64,000 nucleotides of DNA, taken from contig BCIV01000001.1 of the NCBI GenBank assembly GCA_001600055.1, positions 1,357,774 through 1,421,773 of the forward strand, read 5' to 3'. Numbering within the stretch: the stretch's first letter is position 1; each line of letters starts with the position of its first letter. This DNA is from Filobasidium wieringae. Its lineage: Eukaryota; Basidiomycota; Tremellomycetes; Filobasidiales; Filobasidiaceae. Made by a program: the position numbers and the translations under genes. The notes under the pieces were generated by a model. That model saw nothing but the letters and a program-made list of their open reading frames with translations, ran no database searches and was not told the DNA's origin. Shown here piece by piece: positions 28,318 through 39,908 of this stretch.

Positions 28318-30132
28318 TTACATACCATTGATAGAGAGAGTCGCCATCCTTGTGAGCTGCCTGACAGGTGTACGGGGCTTTCTGCTCGGCCGTTCTTGCT
28401 CGGTCTCCATCGGGATCAGAATCCGGCGCTTCGCAGGAATCGGACTACTCGTTTGCGTCATTTTCGGTCGAGCAGATGGATTGACGCGTTTGTCTTGTAA
28501 AGGAGAAGCGGGAGTGTATGCGTGTTTCGCGTAGGTTTTCGTGGGCGCTAAGACTAAGGGAGTCGATTGCTGATGACACGCTAGATTAGAGGTCGATCTG
28601 ATCGGAGAACTTGCGGTGGTAGTATATCGTTTCAACAAGGTGTGTTTCTTTGCTGCCATTGGGCGTTCACGAATGGCGATGTTTCTATATAGTGGTGTTG
28701 CTGCTTCTAATATGGAAGAACCTGGAGTGTTGTCTTGCACGTTGATGCTACGAAGAGTCGCTTTGAGATCGGGTGCTTCTTCAATTGATTTCCTCTTATT
28801 GATATTGTTTGATCGAGCAACTCGCTCTTCCATTTCCTTCCGCCTCATTGCCCTACTCTTTGGTTTGTCAGTATGATTCGCGTTGCATGTAGCAGAAGTC
28901 AAATTTTCCGTATCTATCTGTAATTCCGTATGATTTTCTCCTGTTTCTGATTGTACAGCTCGATTGCTCAAAAGCGTGGCCATGAGAGTTTCCATGTTCT
29001 GTAATGGTACCCCTGGTGCGTTTTTCAGTCGCAAGGGCTGTGTTTCGGTATTGTCAAATTGGCTAGGAGCAGCAGGTGAAGTGGAGATCGGTGTGAGCGA
29101 TGAACTTGGTGGTTCGAGATCTGGAAAGGCCGGTTGTAGCGCTTGGGTTGTGCTGTCCGGTTCCTCCTCTGATTGCAGTGGTAGCATGCTCCGTTTGGCT
29201 TTCTTGATCGATTTTGGAGCGAATCGTGCGGATAGTTCTAACGGATCAATTGAGATCTCACTTCGTATCTTGTTCTTCGCGCGCAATTCTGACCCAGTGC
29301 CTTTTACCATGTTCAATGGTTTGGAAATTGGAGTGTTCAGTTTATCTCTTTCCGCTAATTGAGCAACTCGGTGACTGTAACGTAGGATCGACGTTGTACC
29401 TTTTTCCTGTGGACTCTGGTCATGTCTAGGCAGTGGTGTGCATACGATCTTGCTGAACGGGGAGTCTGCTGGGAAACATTTGCGCGGGCGATAGTACGGT
29501 TTAGAACCTGGTGAAGTCAAAGATGAGCTTCTGTATGAGAAAACAGAACAGAAGACTCAGTTTGAGGAGCGATAAGACGGCTTTTCATCTCAAGGTGAAA
29601 CTCACGGAGTTTTTTGTTTCCTCATGACCAGCGTACTACGTTGGGCTCGAGGTTCTGGAGAACTGGGTTCTATATCCTCGTGTGTGTTCACTTGAGGACT
29701 TGTAGCGTTTAAAGGGGAAGGTAGTAGATGGACAATCCTTTCGCCTTCTTCGACAATCGATCTGTTGACCTTCTTATCGAAAGCTGAAACGAGCCATTGT
29801 TTGCTACCGGTTTCGAAATAGTATCGAGGAGGAAGAGTGAGAATGTCTCCGAAATGGAGATCTAATTCCTTATATCGTTTTCGAGCTGGTACCGGAGAAA
29901 CATTTTCCTTTCCAGGAGAGGGAACTACAATGAGTGATGGAGTTGATGATTCAGTCAGATCGATGTGAACTACTGGTGAGATTTGCGTCTGTGGCGATTC
30001 ATGAGGAATAGGTATTTTAGTTTCAGGTAGACGAGCTGTTAGGTTTCTTGCTAACGGAACCCTTCTCTGTGGCTCAGATGGTGTTAGTTGAATTCTTAGC
30101 AATCCTAAGCCCAACGCGGACTTGCTTTGCAA
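28318..30132 (-). CDS. Hypothetical disordered nuclear-type protein, 5' exon unresolved
   Basis: I do not recognise this protein. Two long exons join in phase through a 75-nt intron: 30132 (or higher) to 29606, and 29530 to 28318, giving at least 580 residues. It is rich in Ser, Pro, Thr, Lys and Arg with few hydrophobic runs, so largely disordered. Segments that stand out: LQSKSALGLGLLRIQL near the N-terminus, FGDILTLPPRYYFETGSKQW with LVSAFDKK, AMRRKEMEERVARSNN, and a basic end (PAKRRILIP, RKPRTPVRQL). The N-terminal segment loosely resembles the GTB motif of Whi5/Nrm1 G1/S repressors (L-x-x-[KR]-x-x-L). That is a weak guess. No ATG precedes the open frame, and an in-frame TGA lies at about 30160, so a short first exon upstream is missing from this model. 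Faces the Josephin gene. Confidence 0.55.
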
Positions 30133-30505
30133 TGTCGGATTATACGAGCAGTCTGCTCAGATAGATCCATCTTGTCCTTCACGGCTGGGCGTCTTCATAT
30201 ATGTTGAGATCGATGAAATCTGTGAAAGCGCTGCTTGATATATTCCACGTTCTTTATTATCGTGGCCTGCAGCGAGTTCCTTTCGACTGAGCGATGTTAG
30301 CAGTTTCTGTCCGTCTGTCCGGCAGAAGTAGAAACTGGTCAAACACTTTGAAGCGCGGAAACAAATCTCGGATGAGCGAGACTTAGTGCACGATGATGAA
30401 TCGCTCAGATTCAGAACCCTTCGACTGATGCGAGCCATAGCTCTTACTTTGGATCCCACCAGGCCAACAAGGATACAAGGCAAAATAGACACGGAATCCC
30501 ACACA

Positions 30506-32378
30506 ATGGATCTAGTACCTTGTTCGTCTTTGTCCGAGCTCCGAACAGATCAAGAGACTAACTATCCGCATGCAGTCATCTATCACGAAAAGCAGGACAG
30601 GGACGGCTCAATGCTTTGTGAGTGTTTCTGCATACAGTCCTCGTTTCCTACAGCTAAACAACGAAGCAATTTCAGGTGCTCAACACTGCATGTTAGTCAA
30701 GGAATCAGCCGTGATCTGGAAATACCATTAACAAACTAGTCAAACAGAAACAACCTCCTTCAGCAATCACTATACTCTGCGGCAGATCTGGCAGATTTAG
30801 CTGCCGAGTAAGTATTAGTGAGGTGTCGTTGTTTGAAGAGTAATTGATCCCAACCTACATCCATTTCAAAGCTTGGATCGACAAGAGAATGCGGAGCTTA
30901 CGGAGAATCAGCAGAACAGGAATAGTCAGAATGCAGATGCTACTGGCTTCTTTTCCGTCGGAGTCCTAGAAAACGTGAGATTCATCGACTAGTGCTCCTC
31001 TTCTCATGTGACTGACGTAAACAATCAGGCTTTGCGAGTTTTTGATCTGGAGTTGGTGCGATGGCGAAGCGAGGAGATGAAACCTTTCCATAGTAAACCA
31101 GAGTAAATCGTTTCTCTAATAGCATTTGACATAGACTACTCGACTGAGTTGCTGTTCTTTTCCAGATCGCAAGCCGCTTATATCATGAATCTCAACAAAC
31201 ATTGGCTACCGCTCCGACGATTCGCTGCTTCCCCAAACAGATGGTACAATATCAATTCCCTCCTAAACAACCCTGAAATATTGCCAGTCAACCTCCTTGG
31301 CTTGGCTATCGAGACTGCAGAGAATGAAGGCCATTCGGTCTTTGTTGTAAGGAAAATTGGAAGTTCGGGACAAACAGATGAGGGTCTTTCGGTTTTGCCT
31401 GAATGCGAGGCAGACCTTATGGGATTACAGTTCGGAGATTCTTCTGCTCAGGGTGAGCGACTGCACAGCGATAAGGGTCGGATGATCGCATGGGACTGAC
31501 TGGCAGAGCGATAGACCCTATCTCTTCCTCAAGAGGTGGAGCTAATGCCGAGTTTGAGCAGTTTCAACGCCAGCAAAGGGCTGTCTACGAAGCCCAACAG
31601 AACGCTTCCCTGGGCCAATCCTTTGAGAACCGCAGTGCTGAAGGCACCTACGCTAGCGCTATCAGTCAACCACCCCCGATGAACCGGTTCCAGAGGACGA
31701 GAATGGAGGAAGAAGAAGATCTGAGAAAGGCGATCGAGGCGTCCCTGAACGAGGCTCATGAACAAGGCACGTCTTCCGTTTTACCTGCAGGTGAACGGGG
31801 GAATGAGACTTCTCCTGTCATATCTACTCAGCCAGCAGAAACAATGCCTCCAATCCTCGAGACGATGGGGCTCAATAAGAAGGGGTTCGTCGGTGGACTT
31901 GTGGCATCGATTTTCGAAGTAGGTTGATCGTATATCGGCTGACCCTGAATATGGTTTGTTGATCGCATTCCCTTTCCTCCGCACCAGCCTGGCGTAAATC
32001 AACCTCTATACCAAGGTGAGTCATTTAATAGACACTTTCCTGTCTCACGGATCTATACTGATCTTGCCTTTTTCCCCAGCAATGAACATATCCTTCTTCC
32101 TGTTGATTCTATCGCTACTCTTCCTCGGATACATGACAAATTGGAACAAGCACGTCTTGTTCTTGATGTTGGTTAGCACTGGGCTGTGGATGACAATGAT
32201 CTGGTAAGAATCAGGTGTCTTGCTCTTGAAGCCACAAGAAAAATTGACCGATTCCGGGATTTCCAGGTTTGTACAAGAATTAGCCAAAGTACAACATAGC
32301 CAGCAGAATGCACCACCTAGCATCAACGATCAAGTACTGACTGACATATCTGAGGGGGAAGAGAAGAAAGATAGATAG
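30506..32378 (+). CDS. Josephin deubiquitinase - UIM - Pkr1 fusion protein
   Basis: Ten exons, all in phase: 30506-30617, 30676-30691, 30748-30807, 30872-30974, 31029-31102, 31166-31452, 31515-31918, 31988-32015, 32080-32203, 32267-32378; 439 residues. Residues about 25-250 are an ataxin-3-type Josephin domain with Cys in LCAQHCINNLLQQ, His in NLNKHWLPLRRF and Asn in WYNINSLL. A ubiquitin-interacting motif follows (EEEEDLRKAIEASLNEA). The same exon 7 then reads GFVGGLVASIFE, and exons 8-10 add PGVNQPLYQ, two membrane spans (ISFFLLILSLLFLGYMTNW; VLFLMLVSTGLWMTMIWFV) and QELAKVQ. That second half is the complete Pkr1 domain, an ER V-ATPase assembly factor that is a separate short protein in yeast. 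No stop, gap or promoter-like stretch separates the halves. ATGs inside exon 7 could also start a Pkr1-only product. Confidence 0.82.
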
Positions 32379-32475
32379 ACGAATTCGTTTCCATTTGTAC
32401 AGCCTATATATACAACATCTGCACTCTATGGGTATCGGTTTGTTCTAAGTTGTCAAATCGGTCAGGTCCACGATA

Positions 32476-35400
32476 CTACGTCCATCTCCATTGTGAGGAG
32501 GCTGCATCATGAGCCGTGAAAGATCCATTGGACGGCCCGGCTTGCTGCGACTGGTCACCAAACATCTGTGTCAACATCGCGTTGAACGTGTCGGGTTGAA
32601 CGCTGTCCATCCTAGAATATTCACAGTCAACGCTGCATCGGACAAAACTAGGATATAATCAAACTCACAATTGCTGAAACTCTTGCATGTCAGCTGGCAT
32701 GGTGAAGGGCTCTGTGGTTGTAGCGATATGGTTTCGCATGCCCTCGCCTGAGGCAGAGACAGAATTCAATGATTGGCCATCTCCAGCTTCATCGATGAAG
32801 CGCTGGAACATGGCTTCAACCTGTCCAAAGTCCTGAGAATCAAGAGGATTCTGATCTACTCGAGCTGCTCCAACGTTGAAATCGTTGGAGGGCATGTCGT
32901 TCTGGGACATAGAGAAACCGTACATCGGAGCCATGTCACCATTTATGTCTGGCATGTAATTGACTTCAGGATGAAGTGTGGATTGAGGGATCGCAGCGAT
33001 CCCCGGGGCCATCTGAACCCCCTGTGACTGCTGCTGCGCTTGTTGCTGCTGTTGCAGCATGAACAGAGTGGCGGCTCGTAGCAGTTCCGGTGTGAGAGGC
33101 ATCGCCGTGTCGTTCGGAGGAGCTGAAGATGACGAACCACCGGAAAAAAACGGATGCGCTGGTGCGTCCGGTAAGGGGGGTGATTTGTATGCTTTATTGG
33201 GAAGCCCAGTCCAAGGATCGAATGGGAAATCAGCAGGTACAGGTGGGGTACTCGAAACCGCTTCGACAGCAAAGAAAGGATTGATGGAAGATGTCTGTTG
33301 TTGCAAAGCCTGGCTGGGAAGGGTTATAGGTGCTGCCTGCGCAGCGACCGGGTATCCTATTGACCTATCATCGTTGTTGCTGGAAGTCGTAGCAATGGGG
33401 CGGGGGTCGGGAACAGGAGGTTCTTCGCGAACTTGTTTCGATGACGCGTCGATATCGCCAGATTTCTTGCTTGAAGGCCGGGGCATGATAGGCCGGGGAT
33501 GGATGGGAGCGTTGGCCTTGGTTCCAGCCTTAGCAACGGAGGATTTCCTTGAAATGGTTGTAGAACCACTTGTACCATGACTTGCTACCGTAGTACGTAC
33601 GCTATCTCCGTGATTATTGCCTTTAGCGCCGGACGTAAGGGTTTGAGTTCCATCTAAAGAGCTTATTTGCGAATCTGGAAGGTCCTGCTTCTTAGACGTA
33701 TTACAGCAGGATTTCGAAGGCATCATTTCTTGCTGATTGGGGGTGTCGTGAACCGCTAATGCTTCTATTTGATGCATAACTGGGGTAACGCTCTTAGAGA
33801 TACTTGATCGGGGAGGCTTGTTCGGCGCAGTTATGGCATCATCCAACGAATCGACGTCTAGGACCTCGGCTGCTGATGGATTGCCCCCTTTGTCACCGCT
33901 ACAACATCCTCCTCGGACAGGAGCAGCTTTGGACTCTCCAACGAAGACCACATCGCTTGACGCCGAACTGGCATTGTCAGCGGAACTTTCTGGTGGAGGT
34001 CCACAAGCGCAAACAGAACAGCATCCGCAACAATCCTCCAGACACTGGCACATTCCGGGATTGCATTGGCATCGTCTGCAAACAGAAGATATACGTTAGG
34101 CAGACTTAAAACAGCTATATCGCAAAGGAACTTACCCTTCGCAGCATTCGAGTGGCTTCAACTTGACTAAGCCCATGGCGTTGGCTGCATCGTCATTCCA
34201 CATGACGTTCGGTGGCAACACGCCGGTGTGCAGAGGGTCGAAATCGAACCCACTAAGAGGACTCCTTACTCCCAAATTCGGGACACTGTATGGAGTCCGC
34301 AAGGAAGCGGGCGGAGGGATCGCTTGAGCCGCGATATCTATCAATTGCTGAATAGACTGAATACCAGGCTCGACGTTGACATGTCCTCGACAGTCAAAAC
34401 AAGAGCTGCACGAGGACGGGCAAGTCTGTACGCCTTCCATGTGAGCATGTCCATGTGCTGCTTTAGCAATATTGCCAGAGTTTTCGGGATGGGTAGTGCA
34501 CCCAGGACACGCGCAGCCTTCTCCACATGTGCAACCGTCCATATCCAGAGCTTGCAAAGTGGGGAAGAACGACGGTAGTGTCAAATCGATCGTTTGATCG
34601 GATTCCGTTTCCCGAATCCGGGGCAAGGTGACTGGCATGTCATGATGAACGTGAGGAGGTTTGGGCGAGGCTTGAGCAGAAGGCTGTCGAGACAACGATC
34701 TCTTTCGAGAGATTGCTGATTCTCCATTCTTTAGAGCTAGGTCGCTCTTGTATGGCGAATACAATATCGTCTTGTGTACGTGACGGCTCGTATGGGCAGG
34801 GTGCTGGTGAGCAGAAGGAGTAATTGCAGCGTGTGCCGCGGTATTCAAGCCGACATAAGAGGAAGCCCCAAAAGATGGCGATTGAGTGCGGTCGAGCGAT
34901 AGTGAGGTGCTAGCTTGTCTCTGGAAGATCTCGGCGAGCGCATCTGGATGCATGGATTTGTGCCCTTGATCGCTCGATTCCGAGGCCGAATGATTACCAG
35001 AGCTGGGGCTTCGCTGTCTTGTGGCGGGGCGCGACGCCTGGCAGCAATTACACTTGCCGCCGCTGTAACATTTGCATGGATTGAGTAACAGATCGACTAT
35101 CCCCAGGTCGAAAAGTCAATGATAGTTCCGCTGTACACGATCTAGATATACGACTCACGTTTACGCGCCTTAGCATCTGTCGGCTCAGAGCTGGAGCTAC
35201 CGTTTATCATGGTACTGAGCGCATCAGCTGCCTCATTCATAGCATGTACGTCCCTCAAACCGTTAGGGAATGCTGGCGTGGACGCTTCATAGACAGGAGC
35301 TTTCGGAGTAGAAGTTCCACTTGACGCCTTGACGCATTCGCACTAAAAATAGCGATCGACTGCAGTTAGTTCTATTCTCGGTCTGCAACTTGATTGACTC

Positions 35401-35854
35401 ACCTTGACATGCACCTGCTTTTCTGATCTCAACTTCCGGCAGTGTTCGCATTGTGTGACAGGGCGACCTGGAGTGATCAGGCGAGATATGTCAATCAGTG
35501 CGGCGATACCGGATAAGTCCAGATCGTGGAGACATACCTTTCTTCTTGATCTCGAATAAGGGCCGGTCTGAGTGCGTACATGTTCCTGAACGATGACCCT
35601 TGATGCATGTTGCACTATAAGTAGCGTAAATGATGAAATCAGTAACTTCAGAACAGATGGAGGGCTCTAAGAGAGCCGTACCAAGAGTATTTCCTGGTCG
35701 CGAGAGACAAAGCAGATGATTAGCAACCATCGTATACCTACCGTTCCAAAAGTTATTCAACCCACTTGTCGTTGATTAACTATATTCCGGTTAAGTACGG
35801 TTCTGTAAACAACTTGACCGTTTTCAGCATATCAGCAGAAGGACTTACCACCAT
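32476..35854 (-). CDS. CUF1: Copper-fist transcription factor Cuf1
   Basis: Copper-sensing regulator, the tremellomycete counterpart of Mac1/Ace1. The N-terminal copper fist is assembled from micro-exons: 35854-35849 (6 nt), 35779-35766 (14 nt), 35693-35682 (12 nt), then 35614-35538. Together they read MVLINDKKYSCATCIKGHR, then SGTCTHSDRPLFEIKKKGRP and QCEHCRKLR. The zinc ligands C-x2-C, C-x-H and the KGRP minor-groove motif are all present. Further exons give about 950 residues with several Cys clusters: CKCYSGGKCNCC, CTCGEGCACPGC, CPSSCSSCFDC, and a dense block CCEGRCQC plus CQCLEDCCGCCSVCACG. The rest is Ser/Pro/Gln-rich. The C-terminus is SSQWRWT. In Cryptococcus, Cuf1 drives both copper import (CTR) and metallothionein genes. 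Family and fist are certain; the role is taken from that relative. Confidence 0.9.
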
Positions 35855-36537
35855 ATCCGTATTGCGATCCCGTTGTCTACCGCCTGGCTACTTTCCTTTG
35901 GCTTCGCGCCTGAATCAGACAAATTCGATGCCACAGGTATGTCTCGAACCTCCGAGTTGTGTTATTGCGGTATGGGCTCTACCATGGTATTCCGTTTCAA
36001 TGCAAGAGACGACCAGACAGAACTAAAGAACGGGTATCGATGTTGTTGATCTGATGTTTCTTGTGGAACACGAAACGACGATCAATTCTCCATACGGAAG
36101 GGGTGAATTTGGCTTGTTTTCTTTGTGCTTTGTTCCGTTCCTTGTTCCCACGAATCCCAGCGTCGTCGACGGAAGACAAGTAGGCTACCTGGATTTGATG
36201 TGGCTATGTATAGGTGCTGTATGAGTTGGATGATCAACAATCTGGACCATCAGGATCTCCTCAAAGTGAAAAAAGCCATCTGTAATTTGTGGCATGTGCA
36301 CAAGATCAGGACACGAGCGATGGGAAGGGCCGAGCACCGAAAACGCATAAAACGATGATGGCGAAAATCCGATGATATGCGATGTCATGGATTTATCTGA
36401 AAGGCGTATGCTGCATTTGCTCATGCGTCCAAATTCATCGAATGGCTGCATGTCCTGATCAACGGTCAACGGCCTCTTGAGCAGACAAGCGGGGTTTTGT
36501 CTAATTTATCTATTATACGAATAATATCACAATCTAT
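35855..36537. promoter_or_regulatory. CUF1 upstream region / ZIP 3' flank
   Basis: About 680 bp. Upstream side of CUF1 (minus strand) and downstream of the ZIP transporter stop. A TTTGCTCA octamer sits at 36416-36423. An 88-codon minus-strand frame (36451-36185) starts with ATG but shows no domain, so I leave it out as a gene. Confidence 0.45.
36416..36423 (+). promoter_or_regulatory. Mac1-type copper-response element candidate
   Basis: TTTGCTCA matches the yeast Mac1 site TTTGC(T/G)CA, here about 560 bp upstream of the CUF1 start. A single copy, so chance is possible. If real it suggests copper-dependent autoregulation. Confidence 0.3.
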
Positions 36538-38001
36538 CTAGTGATCATGGTCCCCAAGGACAGCGCTTAGGATCAAGGGCAAGACCATACCTCCTACCAA
36601 AAGACTAAGCCTAACCGGTTTGCTTAGTTGTTCGTCTTCTGGATCATGCTTGTGAGCATGTGCATGAGTGTTATGGCTGTCCGAATCCGAGAGCGGAGAG
36701 ATGACCGTCGCGACGTAAAGGAAGGATCCGCCCTGCGTACAGAGAGGTGCCAGTCAATTGTGCATGTACAATGCATGACGTAAGATCCACTTGATTACTT
36801 ACCGAGAACAAAAGGACAACTCCAGTCCACCATTGTAGACTGTCTACATCGCCCTTGTGAACCGTTCCGTTGGATCCTCCAAATAATTTGATGAGCAGGT
36901 AGGTGAGGACAGCTCCTGCTGGAGCCGAAGCGGAAAAGATAAGGAGTCGGTTGCGGATTTGAGGATGGGACAGACCCAGGGAAAGTAGAGTGGTCGTCAG
37001 ACCAAGGGCGGTCGGTCCTGCGGATGTCAAATCAGCATCACAGCCTCTGGGTACCATCCGACAGCACCCCACCTTTGTGCACGATCACGGCCAAGAACAC
37101 AACGAAACCTAATCCCCCACTCTCGCTCAAAGAGCTAGCTCCCAGAGCGATTCCATCTGCCATAGCATGTATGACCAATCCTAACGTCGCGTTCAATCCC
37201 GCTACCCCGTTCTTGATCCTCTCCCTTTCCTCCTCTTCGCCCTCTTCGACACAAGGGTTGGAATCTCTCCGAGACCGTGTAGATTTCCTCGTCTCCATTG
37301 CAGGTTTCTTCTTAGGGAACAAGTGTGTACTCGAATCTAGTCTCTCTGCCGAACGTCTGGCCGGTTCGTCGTCATTGTTCAAGTGAGAATTGGTCGAGCG
37401 GAGAGGGAAACGCCCGTCGCCTGCGGTTTGAGGGGGAGAAGGGGAAGGTGGTCGAGAGACTTGGTGGTAGTGTCCTGACTCTGCGTCCGTGTGATGACGA
37501 TCTTCCTCGCTGTGATTAGAAGGATGGGGGGTGAGAGACTCGACCCTGCAAGACAATGGGAGTCAATTCGCCATCCCTAGGTAGCTAGCTCTTTGAGAAG
37601 ACCCACATCATCATAAGGGCAAATCCAGCCAAGAGGGCGATCCCTATAACATGAGTGGGAGCAGCGATCCCGTCCAAGTTGTTGTTCTCAGGTAGAGATG
37701 AGAATAGAGTCGAGACACCTCTAAAACGTGCGAGAGTCAGTCCCGCTACTTCGACCTCCGTCGTATCGATGCTCACTCTGGTATGATGATAGTCAACGCA
37801 GCACCGACCAAAAGCCCCATTCCGAATACGCTGATGATGTTGAGTCGTTTGCCTGAAGACTAAGATTTCAGCTAATCTATGCGACGCAGTGTAAGAGGCT
37901 GACTTACCTGAAATGGCCTTGAACGCCAAGGGTAGGTAACCCGTAATGAAAGAAGCCGCGAAGGTGGCCAGAGCCTGGCCGACGAGGACGAGTAGTCCCA
38001 T
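36538..38001 (-). CDS. ZIP family metal transporter (SLC39A9/Atx2-like)
   Basis: Multi-span transporter for zinc, manganese or iron, probably of the secretory pathway. It starts MGLLVLVGQALATFAASFIT at 38001; exons join in phase through SGKRLNIISVFGMGLLVGAA, PTHVIGIALLAGFALMMM, a 90-residue loop rich in His, Ser and Arg (HPSNHSEEDRHHTDAESGHY), and LVIHAMADGIALGASSLS. Then come VVFLAVIVHKGPTALGLTTT and the last spans (FSASAPAGAVLTYLLIKLFG; WTGVVLLFS; FLYVATVIS; LSLLVGGMVLPLILSAVLG). The paired metal-site histidines IHAMADG and VHKGPTALG match the ZIP9/Atx2 subfamily (IHA-x-DG, HK-x-P-A). A His-rich tail (HNTHAHAHKHD) is typical. Atx2 is a Golgi manganese carrier in yeast; which metal is moved here is not readable. 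Confidence 0.9.
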
Positions 38002-38257
38002 ATTGTGGACTGAGTAGTATCGGTTCCTTGTCTACCGGTGGTACTGTTGACTACGCCTTTCACCTGGAGAGATCTGGCTATTAGCAAGAATATCTACAAG
38101 CTGACTGCTGATAATTCGCGATGACGAGTGACGAGTGACCGCTTCGATCGGAAGCAAATATATGATCGACGGGTCATCCATGACCTCTTTTATGAAAATG
38201 ACTACAACTCGATTCATCTAGAGCCCTTCTTATCGCCTCCAACGGAACATCCTTTTC

Positions 38258-39908
38258 TCATTCCTCATCGCTATCGCTCCCGTATCCCCCGATCCCACCA
38301 ATTCCCACCGACTTGTTTTGAGCCTTTCCTGAAGCTGTCCCGGAAAGCGTTTTGACCTCTTCCGCTTGTTTCCTAGCCATCTCCGCCCAGTACTTCAAGT
38401 TATCCAGCGCTTCGCCTCCAAATAGGCTGTTCGCCTTCTCGTTCTCGCCCTCCTTGGAGGGAGCTTCCAGCCTCAACCGTTTCCCTGCCCTTCCCTCTTC
38501 CGGTGCATCGTCATCGGCAGGCGCGACGATAGGGTAATAATCCTCTTCTCTCCCTTCCTCCAATGCTCCGACGGCTTGAACGGCCTCTATCATGTTCTCA
38601 TCGATCTTTCCTTGAATAGCCTCTTGACCGAGATCTTCGATCCTTCGCTTCTCAGATACTTTTTGAACGGGGTTAGGGTCTTCAGTTGCCCATCTAGTTG
38701 AGAGAGTGGGAGAGTGTAAGCGAATGCACCAGAGAAGTATCGTATATCATATATGGCAACTGACCTGACGTTCAGGATCTCCTCGCCATCAAGAGATTGA
38801 TTCGACATCGCCTCCTTTGCGAACTGAGCTTGAGCTTCGTTGGAATAGGTGACAAAAGCGACTCCTCTGTTGTAGAGGATATTGACTGTAGAGAACCCGT
38901 AGATTATGAATCTGGTAGAGCCGCAACCATTAGATAGGCACGAAATACTCACTTCGAACGATCTCGCCCCACTCGCTGAAGTGTCTCGTGACCATCTCCT
39001 CCGTATCTTCTTTGCTACCTGCCTCTTGTAATCGACCCACGTAAAGTCTGTACACGACACAATATCGGACGAATCAGCCCCACCTTCCTTTAAGATATGA
39101 CCAATCGCCCCAGCCTCGAAGTAAATACTCACGTCCGGTTCTGCCTCCCAAACGATCCCACACCACCCATATCGTCCCTATAATCCGCATGTTTCTCCCT
39201 CGCAAAACAATCCATCGAGGTGTCCGGTATCTGATGCGTAGGCAATGGAAGTCGATGTAGGTATTTACATTCATGGCCAAGAGGACAACATCCTCTAGCG
39301 AAGAAGAGACAACAGTATCGCGTCCCGTTGGCGTCCGCTCGGGTGTAACCTGAATCACGGATGATAACGCATCGGGATTGGGAGTGGGTTTTGCTAGAAT
39401 CAAGCGGTTGGTACAGGTATTTAGGGTTTGAAAAAGAAAGAGTTGATGCTTACTTTCCGTATGAGTCTTCCCTATCACCTCCTGCCCATTTCTAATCAGG
39501 TCGGATCATCCCAATTCAGTGGATTCGGGATCAGGATTGTGGGATGGATTGGCGATTGAGGAATAGGAAGAGCAAGGGCAAGGGCAAGGTGTGGAGGGGA
39601 TCAATGGAGATTGTTGAGGGCAGAAAGGAGAAGAAAGTCAGTAAGGATACACGACATATCAACAGGATCCCGGTGAGACGAGTCTTACGTTGAACCAAAT
39701 ATCTATCGGATCACACAAGTATCTAGGTCAGTCCCTCATCCCTCTTCCCATGGCAGGATACTGAAGATGAGATGAGAACATTTCACTTACTATACTCCTT
39801 CCCCGTCTGCACCTGCTCAGTCTTGTCGATCTGGTCTACCGCTACTTGCTTCCTGGCCGGGCGCAGTTTCCGTTTGGTCGTCGTTACCGTGGCTGTAGAA
39901 GATGACAT
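38258..39908 (-). CDS. CWC2: Pre-mRNA splicing factor Cwc2
   Basis: Prp19-complex protein that contacts U6 snRNA at the spliceosome active site. Begins MSSSTATVTTTKRKLRPARK; exon 2 is 14 nt (39702-39689) and supplies most of NIWFN, then KWAGGDREDSYGK. The Torus/CCCH zinc finger reads RCVIIRDSGYTR, RYCCLFFARGCCPLGHECKY and LHRLPLP. The RRM follows (TLYVGRLQEAG, HFSEWGEI, INILYNRGVAFVTYSNEAQA, LDGEEILNVRWATEDPNP). The C-terminal 110 residues are acidic and glycine-rich, ending GGYGSDSDEE. The order Torus-ZnF-connector-RRM is that of yeast Cwc2 and human RBM22. Divergent from the aldo-keto reductase across 268 bp. Confidence 0.94.

Noticed and set aside
30157..30504. 115-codon minus-strand frame (MARISRRVLNLSDSS) upstream of the hypothetical gene
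   Set aside because: In the same frame as the hypothetical gene but cut by a TGA, and no donor/acceptor pair of normal length removes the stop. It may contain the missing first exon, but I cannot show it.
36185..36451. 88-codon minus-strand ORF starting MQPFDEFGRMSK between CUF1 and the ZIP gene
   Set aside because: Has an ATG but no family resemblance and no introns, in a genome where most genes have several; probably chance within the CUF1 promoter.
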